Shown piece after piece: positions 1 to 13,300 of a stretch of DNA of 64,000 nt. Each line of letters opens with the position of its first letter. The stretch's first letter is position 1. Below the pieces are notes generated by a model that saw only the letters and a program-made list of their open reading frames with translations, was not told the origin of the DNA and did no database searches. Position numbers and translations under genes: made by a program. This DNA is from Brachyhypopomus gauderio (lineage: Eukaryota; Chordata; Actinopteri; Gymnotiformes; Hypopomidae), in NCBI RefSeq assembly GCF_052324685.1, contig NW_027506877.1:2151264-2215263 (forward strand). The letters are read 5' to 3'.

Positions 1-31
<31 letters not shown>

Positions 32-1976
32 CATACATTTTCAAAACATTTCATTAAGGGATATCAAATTAATTAACTCTCTATGAATGTATGCTGATTA
101 TATCTATCAAATTGATCTATCTATATAAACCAGAATATAAATAACCAGCGTACATTTGTTACAATACTGTTCCTTTTAAGTTTTTTTTCTCTTTAGAAAT
201 TATACCAAGAACTAAGAATCTATTATATTGAAAAAACACGTATCAGGGGTCTGTGAAAATTAATAATGGAAAAAAACATTCAATTATCAGCTAGCAAACA
301 CATACTACACATTCAGCAATCTCAGCACTCGTTTATCATAATATGAACGATAATGGAAACGCAAAGCAACCGTGTATTGAAGAAACTTGGCAAAGAAGGA
401 GATGGATTTGTGGATGTAAACACTGCACTTGGGAATAGGAGCAATAATACAAGAGTTAAGAGTAAATCATTAGAATGGTCAAAAACACTTAATGTCATTC
501 TCAAATACAGATAAGCTACAGTCAACAGTGGAAAGCAATTTTTCTGTAACAGTCCAAAATGTTCCTGCATATTCATGAAAAAAACTGCCAATGGTTTCAG
601 GCTGTGAATTACGAAACACTCCATGTAGTTTTTTAACCAAATCTGCCACAAAGAAGCTCATTAACTAGATGAACAGATGACAGAATCTTGGTGAGTTTAC
701 TTTTGGCAGAACCACAAGTGTGTGGTCCACCCTAACAACTCTGGCCCACACTGTGTCCATCACGGTTATAACAAAATGCTGTTTGACCCTGGAATTTAAA
801 TTTTATTTATTCTTCTTCTTATTATTCATGAGTTGTTACATTAACTTATTAAGACTCTGGATTTCAACGACTGGAATGAAAGTCTTGTCTAACTTTGCTA
901 AAATTACAATAACGTGTCTTGAAAACTCAATGGCTGGTATTTTGCTACATATCCTAAAACATGCCCCTAAGAGCAGTTTAAATGTGAGTATTGACTCAAA
1001 TATGCTTTGCAGGGTGTCCCTCTAGTGGTTGTTAAAAGAATTGTCACTCGGGTATATGCTATGCTATACTATACTATACAATATGATTGATTAATTGTAT
1101 TTTATTTTAACTACACTTGCATTGCATTGCACAGTCCAGTATAGTTCCGACAGTGCAGATTGACTCCTGAGCAGTATAAAAACGAGCTGATGAGGAAATA
1201 CGGTGTATCCCATCGGACGACAGCACAAGCTGTCCAGGGTAGTCCTCCTGGACGGAGAGAAAAGAACACTCGTTGGGCTTTTCAACAGGACTGTTAGATT
1301 AACATTACATCATGCAGTTTAAAAAACAGCCTTTTCCCACCAAGCGAAGGAGCTTCATCAGAGATAGACTTATTACCTTATCAACAAACTGAATAACATA
1401 TTGGAGTATTGCGTGACCCCCGTTACTTGATAGTGAATAAAATAGTATACGCTAAATTCCAGAAGTATTTAGTTTATAATTTGTCTATTTTTGTGGTACC
1501 TTTGCAGAAACCACTTCTATAAGATAATAACTGACAAATAAATAATTACGTTTTACATTATTATTGGTACATTATTTTCAAGCAATTAAGACCTGCAAGG
1601 CAAGGAATTGCCGCGGCCATTTTATGTAGAAACCGAATTACATATAGCGTATGCAAATTACTTTCCTTTACCAATAACCTTGGACATGGTTGGAGGCTTA
1701 AGGTATTTGCCAGATTCTTTAAACGCTGAAATCAGCTTAAATCTCGTTCTGAGTATACTAAAGACAGAAAGGAACATTCCACACGTGACCACTCAAGGAT
1801 TTCTGTGTCTGTGTTGTGTTTCCAAAACACTCTTACAATTACAACAAAACAACTCAAAGGTATTTGTAAAAAGTTTGAGTTTGCAACAACTCAAAGGTAA
1901 ACTTGTAAAAAAACCATATTACCGAGAGAAACGCACTGAACAGAAAGAGATGGAGTGGTGAACATGGCATCATCTC
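1..1976. other. Intergenic DNA upstream of dvl2
   Basis: The window opens in a (TA)n run (about 1-29). The rest is AT-rich DNA with only short chance reading frames. I see no splice-framed exon, transposase motif or terminal repeat. A reading frame at 1608-1961 has no recognisable domain and lies in low-complexity AT-rich DNA, so I do not call it a gene. Confidence 0.6.
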
Positions 1977-2501
1977 TTGGAATGTAATTTAATCACGTTT
2001 AACCCCCTCTTCACGTGGAGCGTTCCGAGATGGGGGAAGTGGGACGGGGGGGGGGGGGGGGGGGGGGGTGTTCTAGAGCGCGCGCATGGGGGCGCGTGGA
2101 GGAGCGCGCGCATGGGGGTGCCTCGCTTTACGTCACGCGCCGCGTTGGCCTTCACTGGAGAAAAGTTTTGAAATCCCCCTGTGTTGTTGTTGGAGAAAAG
2201 TTGTTGCAGGGTAGCTGGCCGGAGCTGGCCGAGTGAGTGTAGGCGGGTTCTTTTTTTTTATTTTTAACCCATTCGACAAAGTTAACCGAGGAAACCCTCT
2301 ATGTGTGGGATTGAAAGATTTACAAACGAGGTTGCTGGAATTTTAGGACCTTTTTTTACTCGTTGAAACGTTTGCCAAAGGACATCTGCTTGGTATCCTG
2401 CGACTCGACCCCCCTCTTGTTAGCTAGCTAGCTAACGTTAGCGAGTTAGCTCCCTCTTCCATATCTGTGGAACAAGGGGGGAAAAAAAAGTAGTTGGAAG
2501 A
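1977..2501 (+). promoter_or_regulatory. dvl2: GC-rich promoter / 5'UTR region of dvl2
   Basis: Base composition shifts sharply to GC-rich just before the dvl2 start codon, with an uninterrupted G run at about 2046-2068 and two copies of a 17-base motif containing GCGCGCATGGGGG between 2076 and 2118. No TATA box is evident near a likely start. The stretch fits a CpG-type promoter plus 5'UTR. The exact transcription start, and any first noncoding exon, cannot be placed from sequence alone. The start codon at 2502 has an A three bases upstream and G at +4, a good context. Confidence 0.55.
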
Positions 2502-5500
2502 ATGGCGGAAACTAAAATAATTTATCACATTGACGAAGAGGAAACGCCGTATTTGGTGAAGATTCCTATACCGGCTGAGAAAATCACTTTGCTGGATTTC
2601 AAGCAGGTCCTGAACAAGCCGAACTACAAGTTCTTCTTCAAGTCTATGGACCAGGACTTCGGGTGAGTGGGTCCCGGCCAGGCTGCAATGCAAATGATGC
2701 GGGCGACCGCCACTAACGTACGAAATGACCACGAAGTGCACTGAAAAATGCAAAGTTTGCTTTTTATTATTGCTGTTTGGTAGGACAGATGAATGTTGTG
2801 TGACTCCGTGCGGAGGAAATGTTGACAGTTTTAACGGGTCAACCACCGAGGTTTGCGCAGCATTGTTTGAAGGTAGCGACGTTTCAGGATATTTGAGACC
2901 GCTTGTTAGGAAAAATGGGTAACTGGATTTTTTTTAAACAGTGCAATTGAGCTGTGATCGACTTGTATAGGTAGCGGATAGATAGAATGGCGTTAAAATC
3001 CAGATTTTTCCTTTTTTATCGCAGTTAAATGTCAGACGCACCAAAGTATGCAACTTATGAGATATGATGTCTGTCGCGATAAGATGGATGGAGGGACCGA
3101 GTCTAAAATATGAATCGTGAACACGCATTGGAGAATGGACAGTAATTCACTTAATCGCATTGATGCCGCATAAATACGTTTTTTTTTTTCATTCGAAAAG
3201 CTCTAGTTTGCCCGTCTACTCATCTCGGTTCCTCTCATCTCCGTCAGTTTGTGAATACTCCTTTCCTTTCTCTTTTGGCTACATGCCCGGAGTTTCTCAG
3301 CGTCCCTGCCTGCTTGGTCTTTTATTCCGGGCCTCGTCCATTATCTCACACGCTGAATGTGGGCCAGTCTTGTACAGGAAGACCAGACAATGTGACTTCA
3401 TCCAGATTCCTATTAAAATTGTACGGTAAATAGTTAGAAATTAAAATTTTGTATACGTTGACTTTTTTATTCCAGTGTCACTAAAACGGTTAGCCTTAAT
3501 ATTATTTGTTATGAGAAATGCCCCTTGAACAACAAATGTTGTATTAAACATGTACCTTTTAATGAAAAAAACCACCGCCTTAATATAAATGTAGACTATA
3601 AATAATACATTAATGCATTTAAAATGATCATGTTGATCATGATCTCTAGTGGATGTGTATGGGGTACTGAATATGGAGAACTATGTGTGTGTGTGTTATT
3701 GTTAAAGTGCAGAAATGCATAGGCGGGTTGTAAGGTGATATGGTGGTGGAGGGGACGGGGAAGTAAGTTGTCTCTGATGCTGCTGTTTTGATTTGCTGTG
3801 GTGGAGCCAGCTGTCAGCCTGTCTGTGTGTGGTAGCAGCGAATGGTTGGGATGGGGGGGGGGGGGGGGGGGTAGAGGGGTTGGAAAGAGGCCATTTGCTG
3901 GGTGTCTGGGCAGAATCAACATGAGAGAAGGCCAGAGAGTGTTTTACAGATAGTGTGCATACATGGAGTTTGGTCACTGAGTGTTAACACTCACATCTAG
4001 TCTCGTTCTTAATGTAGCACCCTCATGTAGCCTTGGACTTGAGCAGAATCGGCACACGGTGTAAGCGATTCTGTTCTCTATCCGATTTCCTCTCCCCCAT
4101 TCACTTCACTTTCTTTGTTAAGAGAGATCTTTTTTCACATCTTGCCTGTTTTTAAGTCACAGTATGCTGTAATCACCCAACCTAGATTTACAGAGTCCTG
4201 CGATCACTGGGGTTTTGACTGAAAGTGCTGATCTTATAGAGGAGGAATCTGACGGTGTGTTATTTGTATTTATTATGTATCTGTATATTGTAGACTGTTA
4301 AAAAGAAATGAAACTGCATGGACGTGTGTTTTTGCAGTAGTCTCCCCTCCAAGCGTTTCTCTCTGTTTGCCCAAGCTTTCAGGGGTCGTTTCTCAGCTCC
4401 CAGTGATGGTCATTAGCGGGTTTGTGAGTGCGATTAGCCTTTTTCAGCAAGCACTTCGTAGGTATGGCAATGTTGGACGTTCGAGGCATTTTCAAATGCT
4501 GTGTGAAATAGTGTCTGGTTGTGTCCAGTTCATTGGTGTAGGATCATTAGTCAGTCAATTCGGCCATAGCACACAGAGAGAAACGTGGTGCGAGACTCGG
4601 CCGACGTCCACCGCGCTCTCTTTCACACTAGAATGTCTGTTTGCTTTTTTGTTTTTTAGAGAGAGAGAGACGTTACAGTTTTCAAAGTTGTTATACAGAA
4701 AGATGTGAAGTTTTGGTCTTGTTTGGTTGTTGTGACCACCAGGCTGGTTGACCTCATCTACTGCACAGCCTTTTTTTTACGCAAGTGTGAACAGTAGACT
4801 GTGTCATCCGAGATGCTTGGAAATACCTGAAGGAAACATTTGAATGGTCTTCTGTATTAAACTGCTGAGAAAAACGCATGGGTTCCTAGAGGCCTGCTGT
4901 CTTGTGAATTAATATGCTGTCTGGCATTCCAAAACAGCCCCATGTTGGTGCTGTGCAGCTGATAGTTATATTGTGCTCTGCAGTTGACACTTACAAAGCT
5001 ATGATGGTTATATGCACAACTAACAATGAATGGTGAATTTAAATTCCTCTGCATCTCTAGTTTATCTCTCTTTAAGCAAATAGTCACTGCTAACAGACTC
5101 TCGTGTAGAGGGAGTCACTTGGATTTGGTAGGAGTCACTGCAGTTGCATCCCTTGAGTGTCAGAAGGACTGAATGAGTTGCAACGTTAGTATTGTATGGT
5201 GAGACAACACATCAAATCTAAAATGGGAAAGAGCTGTTCTGCAGATTACTGTACAAATTAATTTAGCAAGACTTTGGAGCCATCATTTCAATGACAAAAT
5301 CTAAAGAGAAGACAGCATTGGCTGGTCAAGACAAAACAAAGTTAGACTGTGCCAGATAAATTTGAATATGAGAAAGTTATTCTTGGAACAGCAAAGCATT
5401 AAAGGTAATAATAACCACAAGAATGTATATTTTATGTCAGAGTAAAAGATCAGTAATTTTATTTTTTCAGTGACATATGAAGTAACCATTATGCTGACAC

Positions 5501-8500
5501 CTAGTGGCCTGGAGGTTTCAGATACTAAATCGGTTTTAAAAATGGCTGCCTCCATGACCTGCATTATGGAGCTGGTGAATGTGGGGACTACAAAGCAGTT
5601 TGATTCTTGATGCAAATTTTTTGGGGGGGTGGTACACAAATATTGTTTGTAGATTTTTGGCAGTAAAAATCAGAGGGCAGGTTATTTTACCTTCACAAAT
5701 GTATTGTGCTGCTGAGTGGTAGTTTTTGCTGGCTAGCTACAAAGTGGGCGTAGCTAACTTGGTTTTCTAATTACAATTTGTACACACCTTTCCACATATA
5801 ATCAGAATATCCACTGGAGAACTTGTTACTTTAATTTCACCAACAAATCCCATAATGAAGTATGTCCATGTCAAGGTTTTTGTAGCATTCGCGTACATAT
5901 GAATGTCAGGAATCCCAGTTCCCAGTTCTTTGGTAATCAGTTGGAACTGCCTCTAACTGAAGTAGATAACTTGCTTCATTCCTGGTTTTGTCATTTCCCT
6001 AATTAATGCAGCTTTGTGGCGGAATGTTTGAGAGAAGATGCAAACCAAAGTATTTTTGATAATGTATGCAAGTCCTGAAGTAAAAATATATTTTGTTTCC
6101 ACACTGGATAAAGCAGATCATGCAGTTAGCTAGATAAAAAAAGAACCATATTTCTCACTGTTAACATTGTTGCCTACATCTCGCATTACAGTCCAGCAAA
6201 TTATAATCTTAACAGGCTGTTTCTAGGCCAGCCTGCCCGCCAGCCATTTTTTTATTATTATTTTCTGCTTGTTGGAGTGGTGGTGGAGGGTTTCAGTCTG
6301 CTCATGGTTAACTGGTGTATGTCCTGTTGGTCCTGCTGGAGGCTGAGTCTCAGTGTCCCGTGATGTCATTACCTGTCTTTCCAGAGTGGTGAAGGAGGAG
6401 ATTTCAGACGACGGTGCCAAGCTGCCCTGTTTCAATGGACGTGTGGTGTCCTGGGTATGTCTTGGTCTCCTTTTCTTCTGTCATTTTTTTAATACATTCC
6501 TTGTTATTCTTCTTGCTTTTCAGTTCTTGAATAATGAGTGCGCATTGTTTATAAATGTCGCCAAATTTCGACACGAGAAAACGGAGCCCTTGCTGCATCG
6601 ATCTATCTTAGCAAACTTTTATCGTTGAGTCAACAGACCCACCATTTGACCTACATTTGTTTAGTGTCGTCTTCTATCATTTAAGACCTTTTAAGTGTCC
6701 GTGTCACCCTTTCGCACAAAGCCTTTATCCAGCCTTAACTAAAAGCGTCCAGTGAGATATGGGATCTTGAGTCAAAAGGCCTGCATGAGACTGGTCCCGC
6801 TGGGATGGAAACGCTACACCAGCATCGGGCTGGGTAAACCTCTCGGGAGGGAGAGCACACAATAGCCAAGCATCCATTATAGCCAGGACGAGGAGAAGGA
6901 CAGATGTGCTACATGTGCCTCTCTCCCATACACCTGTTCAGTCTGACTCTCTGGGCTGATTCACTGGACATCTTTCACCTGGCTCACCTAGGAAGAGTGT
7001 GGTTAGTAAGATTAGCACATAGGTAAACGCTGATTTGAGTACATTGTTACAGTAGCTGTAGTGAAGGTGGGTAGTGTTAATTGGTGTTAACTGCCTCAGG
7101 CAAAAAAGAATAGGAGTTTATGTTTACTGGTAGGGTTCAACAAAAACTGATTTATTTGTCCTTTTAAATGCAAGTGAATACATTTGTCGACACTCGATAT
7201 TTGTTCCCTGGAGCACAGTGTGTTCTAGTTTTCACTCTTCCGTGAAAGTGTAGACTTGAGTTACAGTCAGACAGACGACTGTGATATTTTTCCACAATCC
7301 CCAGGCTGTGTCTGGTCTGTTCCTTGATGTTTGAACAGAATATAATCCTTTCAACCATCGGGCCCTTTAGACAAACAGTACTGTGTTGGCAGTTTATTTA
7401 AACATGTAAATGTGACGAGTTGAAATTGAAAGGAAAAAATTAGTCATATAAATCACTTGAAAGCAAATCACTTGCTAACATTTGATTTCCGACTAGGGTT
7501 GCAGCGGTAACCGGTTTCACGGTATACCACGGTATTAAAATGCACGGTTATCATACCGTGTGCATTTGCTTATTACCGGTAAAAAGCAAGCCAGCGGAGA
7601 AACTGACCCGTGCATGCGCAACTCCGCTCCGGTTCAGCTACTCAGCACACAGCGGTGAGAATGGCAGAAAGTGTATCAGACTTAACAAATTTTTTAACAA
7701 AAACAAAAAAGCTAAACTAATGTCAGCGGCGAAAATGACGTAATCGCGGTGGCTCCGCCCGTGCGCGAGGGTCTCACGCGCTGTCGATTAGCGAGGTCGT
7801 GCACCTCTCGAATTTTGTAACTGCGCGCGCCGCGCCTCAGCGCAATGAACAAAGTCATGTTTGCAGGGTTCATACACCTTTACAAGGTGGAATTAAATCA
7901 CTTGTACGTCACTTTAAAGGTCCATTTCAATATTTCCCAGCACGTTAAACTTAATAAAGTTAAATATTTATACATATACTCGAAATAATTAGCTTTTTAT
8001 CACATTATTTAATGGTTGTTTATTTTCAAAACGCCCAATCTTAACGTCTTCACATTCTCTCATGTTTCGTCCTGGAATTACAAGAGGCTCGTATTTGTTA
8101 ACGTGATACGAGAGAACTGTGCGGAGTCGCGCGCTACGGTCACTAGTGAAAAGAATAAACCTAGCTTTTTATGGTCCTTGCTTTCACTGGATGTGAAAGA
8201 CGCCATTAATTTACATGCGTTCATTTTCAAATTCTAACGTGCCTGTTTTTCACATGTTAAAACCAGACTCGGTGTGAAAGCCTTAAAATAGAAATCTCTA
8301 TTGTGATTATGTCAGAAATAAATCCTCTCTTTCTGCAGTATCTGGTGGCAGTACAACGGACGTTTACAACAGTTGTTGATCAGACACTGACCCAGGCTGA
8401 GTTTATCAGATATTAAATAATTTAAACTTAAATAATTGTACTGAAATCCATGATTTAGGTTTCTCTAATTTTGCAGTATTTATATAAACAAGTTTACAGC

Positions 8501-10317
8501 TTTTTTTTTTTTAAATGAGACATTTTGTATACAATAGTTGCAGGTTTCTACAATAAATAGTTAATTGAACAAAAAAAAACTTGTAATTTCTTTAAGGGTC
8601 AGTGTATCTTTTAATAATATACAAACTAACTGTGATACCGTGATAACCGTGATACCGCGGTATTTTCTGAGACGGTTATCATACCGTGAAAATCTCATAC
8701 CGTTGCAACCCTATTTCCGACCAAGACTTGTCTAGGAAGACAACAATAAGGAGATAAGACCAGAAAACATCTGCATAAGACTCATTTAACAGCTGCACGC
8801 TTACTACCAGTTTAATCTCCTACAGCCAGTGAGATTTAAATCTCCTGCAACCCAGTGAGAGGCAGCAAAATTCATGACAGCTGTAATTAAAGCAGTGTTT
8901 TTACTTTGTGACTTTTTGTAAGCACTTGTGTAGTTTCTTTCTTTCTTTTGTTAGTTTGTTTTTATTCATCCTGTTTCTCCCTGTTTTCTAGCTGGTGTCC
9001 TCAGATGTTCCTGCCGCAGAACCTGCACCTCCTCCTGTGGAGGTCCTGGCTCAGCCCTCCCCTCCACCTCCCCCACTGCCTCCCCCTCCGGCGGAGAGGA
9101 CCGGGGGCATTGGTGACTCCAGACCACCCTCGTTCCAGTACGCCTTCTTTCATTCTCCCCTGGAACCTTTTCTGTTCGTAGTGCTTAAACTGGGTTCTTG
9201 AAAACACTGTTGTTGAACGCTGGCGATCGGTGAGTGCGCGAGGCTGCGGTGTTTATGCACGTTCGTTCCAGCCGCTGCTCATGATTTGACCCACTAGAGC
9301 TGCTTCTTTGACACAGACTGAAATCAGATGTTTCTGTGTACAGGAGGCGCACATGCTTAAAGACGCTGTGAAACGCTGCCTCGGGTTTAACGCTGGAGGT
9401 GTGCCTTGCTCAAGTTTGTGGCAGTAGCATTGCTGTCTTAAATCATCTCCCTCCTTCATAGAAACCAGAAGCTTGAATCGCTCAAACTTGCTGAAGAAAT
9501 GCAGAGCTATGTATTTCTGATGAGATACAGATTCAGGAAAAGCTTCCATCATCGTGCAGATGATGTGGTGTCCAAGCTTGCACAGATTCTCTGCAATGAA
9601 ACAAAGGAATGAAAATCTTCATGTTTGTGCTCGTCTCTCCGGCGCTGTAGTCCCAACGCTGTTGGCAGTGTGGAGACGTTGGACGAGCAGACGGAGACCG
9701 AGTCTGTGGTGTCTTTCCGAAGAGAGAGGCCTCGCCATCGGGAAAGCATTGAGCCCCATGGTAAGAACGTTACACCACGACACTCGGACACACCGGGGTG
9801 CACCGGGATACACCTATTTCAGAGGAGTGGACACCTCCCTGTTTCTCTCTAGGGTCTCGTATGAATGGCCAGACCCGCATGGAGAGGCACATGGCTGGTT
9901 ATGAGAGTGCCACCACAGTGCTGAGCAGTGACCTTGACACCACCAGCTTCTGCGACTCGGATGACGACGATACCATGAGCAGGTTAGAATTAGACCACAT
10001 AGCGCTCTACCCACACAGAAAGGTGAGCGTGTGAAAGTGCCATGTTCACCGAAAACATGCAATCCTTACATTCTGTAAAAGTGATGCCAAAAATAAACGA
10101 TAAATTACATCCGTACTATTAAAATATGGCTGCGTAAAGTTCTGACATGGTTAATGTATGTGTCTGATGCCGAGTTTAATGTTTTGTGCAGGTTCAGTAG
10201 TTCCACCGAACAGAGCACTGCTTCTAGATTGCTGAAGCGACATCGTAGACGTAGGAAACAGCGCCCGCCAAGGCTGGAGAGGGTACAGCACACCTTTTCC
10301 AAGAACGATTGAGCTTT

Positions 10318-10356
<39 letters not shown>

Positions 10357-13300
10357 TTATATTTTTTTTGTTACTCTCTTGCAGGCGTCATCTTTCAGTA
10401 GTGTGACAGACTCCACTATGTCACTAAACATCATCACAGTCACACTAAACATGGGTGAGTTAGTTTCAGTCATAGAATTTCCTTCTTCACAAATGTGGTT
10501 CCTGTGGATCCTGCTGTCTTTACTCTTCAGCGTTGTCTTTGTATTACAAAAAGTTTCCTTCGAGATCCTTGACTTTCTGTGTCTGCCTTGTGTGCCTGTG
10601 TCTGTCCAATAGAGAAGTATAATTTCCTGGGCATCAGTATTGTGGGTCAGAGCAATGAGCGTGGGGATGGGGGTATCTACATCGGCTCCATCATGAAGGG
10701 AGGGGCAGTGGCTGCAGACGGGCGCATTGAACCTGGGGACATGCTGCTGCAGGTGAGTGTGTGTGAGAGAGAGACAGAGACATTAATTAAGTATTGGTAG
10801 AACAGGTTTGGGAGTGACTCCAAGTGTGAACTGCCCAAAATCCCCCACCACTAACTGAGCCCTTATTTGCTCATTATATAGCACAGCATAGCATTACATT
10901 ACAAAGTATAACTTGAATTTCAGTCGTATATACAGAGGTAGAGTCAGATTAGATGAGTCCTGTTGATTATTCACTTATCTCTTAGGAACAGGATTTATGA
11001 TCCTTTGAATTGCATTTATAGCCAAATAATGGATCTGGAATCAAATTACTGCTGTAATCTTTTTTTCTAGATCGAATAGCTAATTCTGTGTATTGGTGAT
11101 CAAATATTCTGGGTAGTGAAATGTTTACTAGTCTGTACTCGTTACATATAAAGTGGCATATGTTGCCCTTTATTCACAGGTGAACGATATTAATTTTGAG
11201 AACATGAGCAACGATGATGCAGTCAGAGTACTACGGGACATCGTGCACAAACCAGGGTGAGTGGCAGTGGATTGGTGCCCACAGAGGAAAAATACGGATG
11301 TCTGGAATGTCGCTTACAATGTGTCTCACGTGTTTCAGCCCCATCACCCTGACCGTGGCTAAATGCTGGGACCCCTCGCCTCAGGGCTATTTCACACTTC
11401 CACGCAGTGAGTGGCTTCAAGCTCAGGAGCAGACCACATCCACATCAGATCATGAGCTTTCTTGTTGTTGAGGTTTTATTTATCCAGTGCCAATAATTTA
11501 TTGATTTTGTTTGTACATTTTTTTTACTTCTAAAAAGAGCCTTGTACTAGATGAGTGGATAGTTTATTCTAGAGCAAATTGGTCTTGTAGAACAACAAGT
11601 TAATTCTTTTTAAAAGATCCAAAAATAGGTGTTGTATCAGCATGCACTCAAATTGGCATAGAATGAATTACTTTCAGGTGGTCCTACAGCCAAGGTGTTT
11701 TTGTTTTATCAGATTCTACCATTAGCACCATTAAATTCACCTCTGTAGCACGCTGTCAATCACATGATTGTTGGAACATTTTGTCCAGACCCAGATCAAT
11801 CTCACACTTGCCAGTGCGGTTGTCTTCTGAGCAGTGTGTTGTATTTCTGTTCCTTTTATATGAAGGAATCATGCTGAATGTTTAATTTATCACTCTAGTA
11901 CCCTACAAACATTTGAAATAATGTATCAAATGTTCATTGAGTCTTTTAAAGTGCATCAATGACCTGATACCAAGTACTAGGGATGCTGTCAACCCTAATC
12001 ATGAGGAAATCATTACTGTAGGTGTCATGAATATTGCAACCGTCACTGAATATATCGGGACATTTTTGTTTGTTTTCTGAATGAACAAACACATTTGGTA
12101 GTATTCAGAAGTGACTTGAGAGATGTGTCTCGTGTTCATGGCTGGTATTCCACTCCCTACATCAGATGAGCCCATCCGACCTATTGACCCTGCAGCCTGG
12201 GTCAGCCATTCGGTGGCTATGACGGGGGCGTACCCAGCATACCCAGGAAGCACCATCACATCCAGCTCTTCGGTTACTGAGACAGAACGTACGTATGTTT
12301 ACTCCGGCGCCAGCCGGTGTGTTGTCTGATTTCCATCTCTCACATTTTTACCCACATAACCGTATGGCCTTCGCACATCTCGGTGGTTGTTTTTGTTTCT
12401 GACTGACTGCATCGTAGCAAAAGCGTAAGACAGATGCTGGGTTATTCTGCAGGGCTCCTCTTTTGTGCTCTAGATTGTGATATATCATTAGATCACTGAA
12501 AATATGAGCCCCGTCTAGTGCTGGGTGGTATGACCAAAATTCTATATTACGGTATTTTTCAAAATTATACTATGTATTTGATTGTGTCCCCCCCCCATGC
12601 ATGATGTGTTATATGCACTGATTACGAAAATAATTACTGCAGTAGAGTGGTTAAGAGTACCCCATTCCACTGTTAGAAAAATGTCTCCCTCTAAGTATTA
12701 CATGTAATACAGATTTGCATGGCCCCACATGATTCGTTTTCAAATAGTAGCACTAAAGTAGTAAATGAATCGTATAGCAAAAATGCAAAACCTTTTATTT
12801 TAAACATTTTTCAGACATCAAAACTTAGGTTATACATATATATATATAAACGTAAGTTTATAAAACTCATGTGAACCAGCTACACTTAATATTATAAATT
12901 GCACACCAGTTTCTTAATTACAAATAAGAGGTATTTATACACAAAGTATACATGGCTGTTTGTCAATGGTTGTATTGTACTGAAAAGTTCCAAATATCCT
13001 ACCTTTTAATTAAATAACATTTATTCAAGTATCTCGGGTTCTTGTTCACGAGTGAGGGAAGGATGGAATGAGAGATTGATGGGCGGATCGTTGCTGCGGC
13101 TGCAGTATCGCGAACGCTGTACCGGTCCGTTGTGGTGAAGAGAGAGCTGAGCCTCCACGTAGAGAGGAGCTAGTTGAGGTGGTTTGGGCATCTGGTCCGG
13201 ATGGGAAGGAGACCCCGGGGAAGACCCAGGACACGCTGGAGAGATTATATCTCTCTGCTGTCCTGGGAACGCCTCGGTATCCTCCCAAAGGAGCCAGAAG

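Noticed and set aside
3596-3977. Proline-rich minus-strand frames in dvl2 intron 1
   Set aside because: Product of a poly-G/GT-rich stretch read on the opposite strand.
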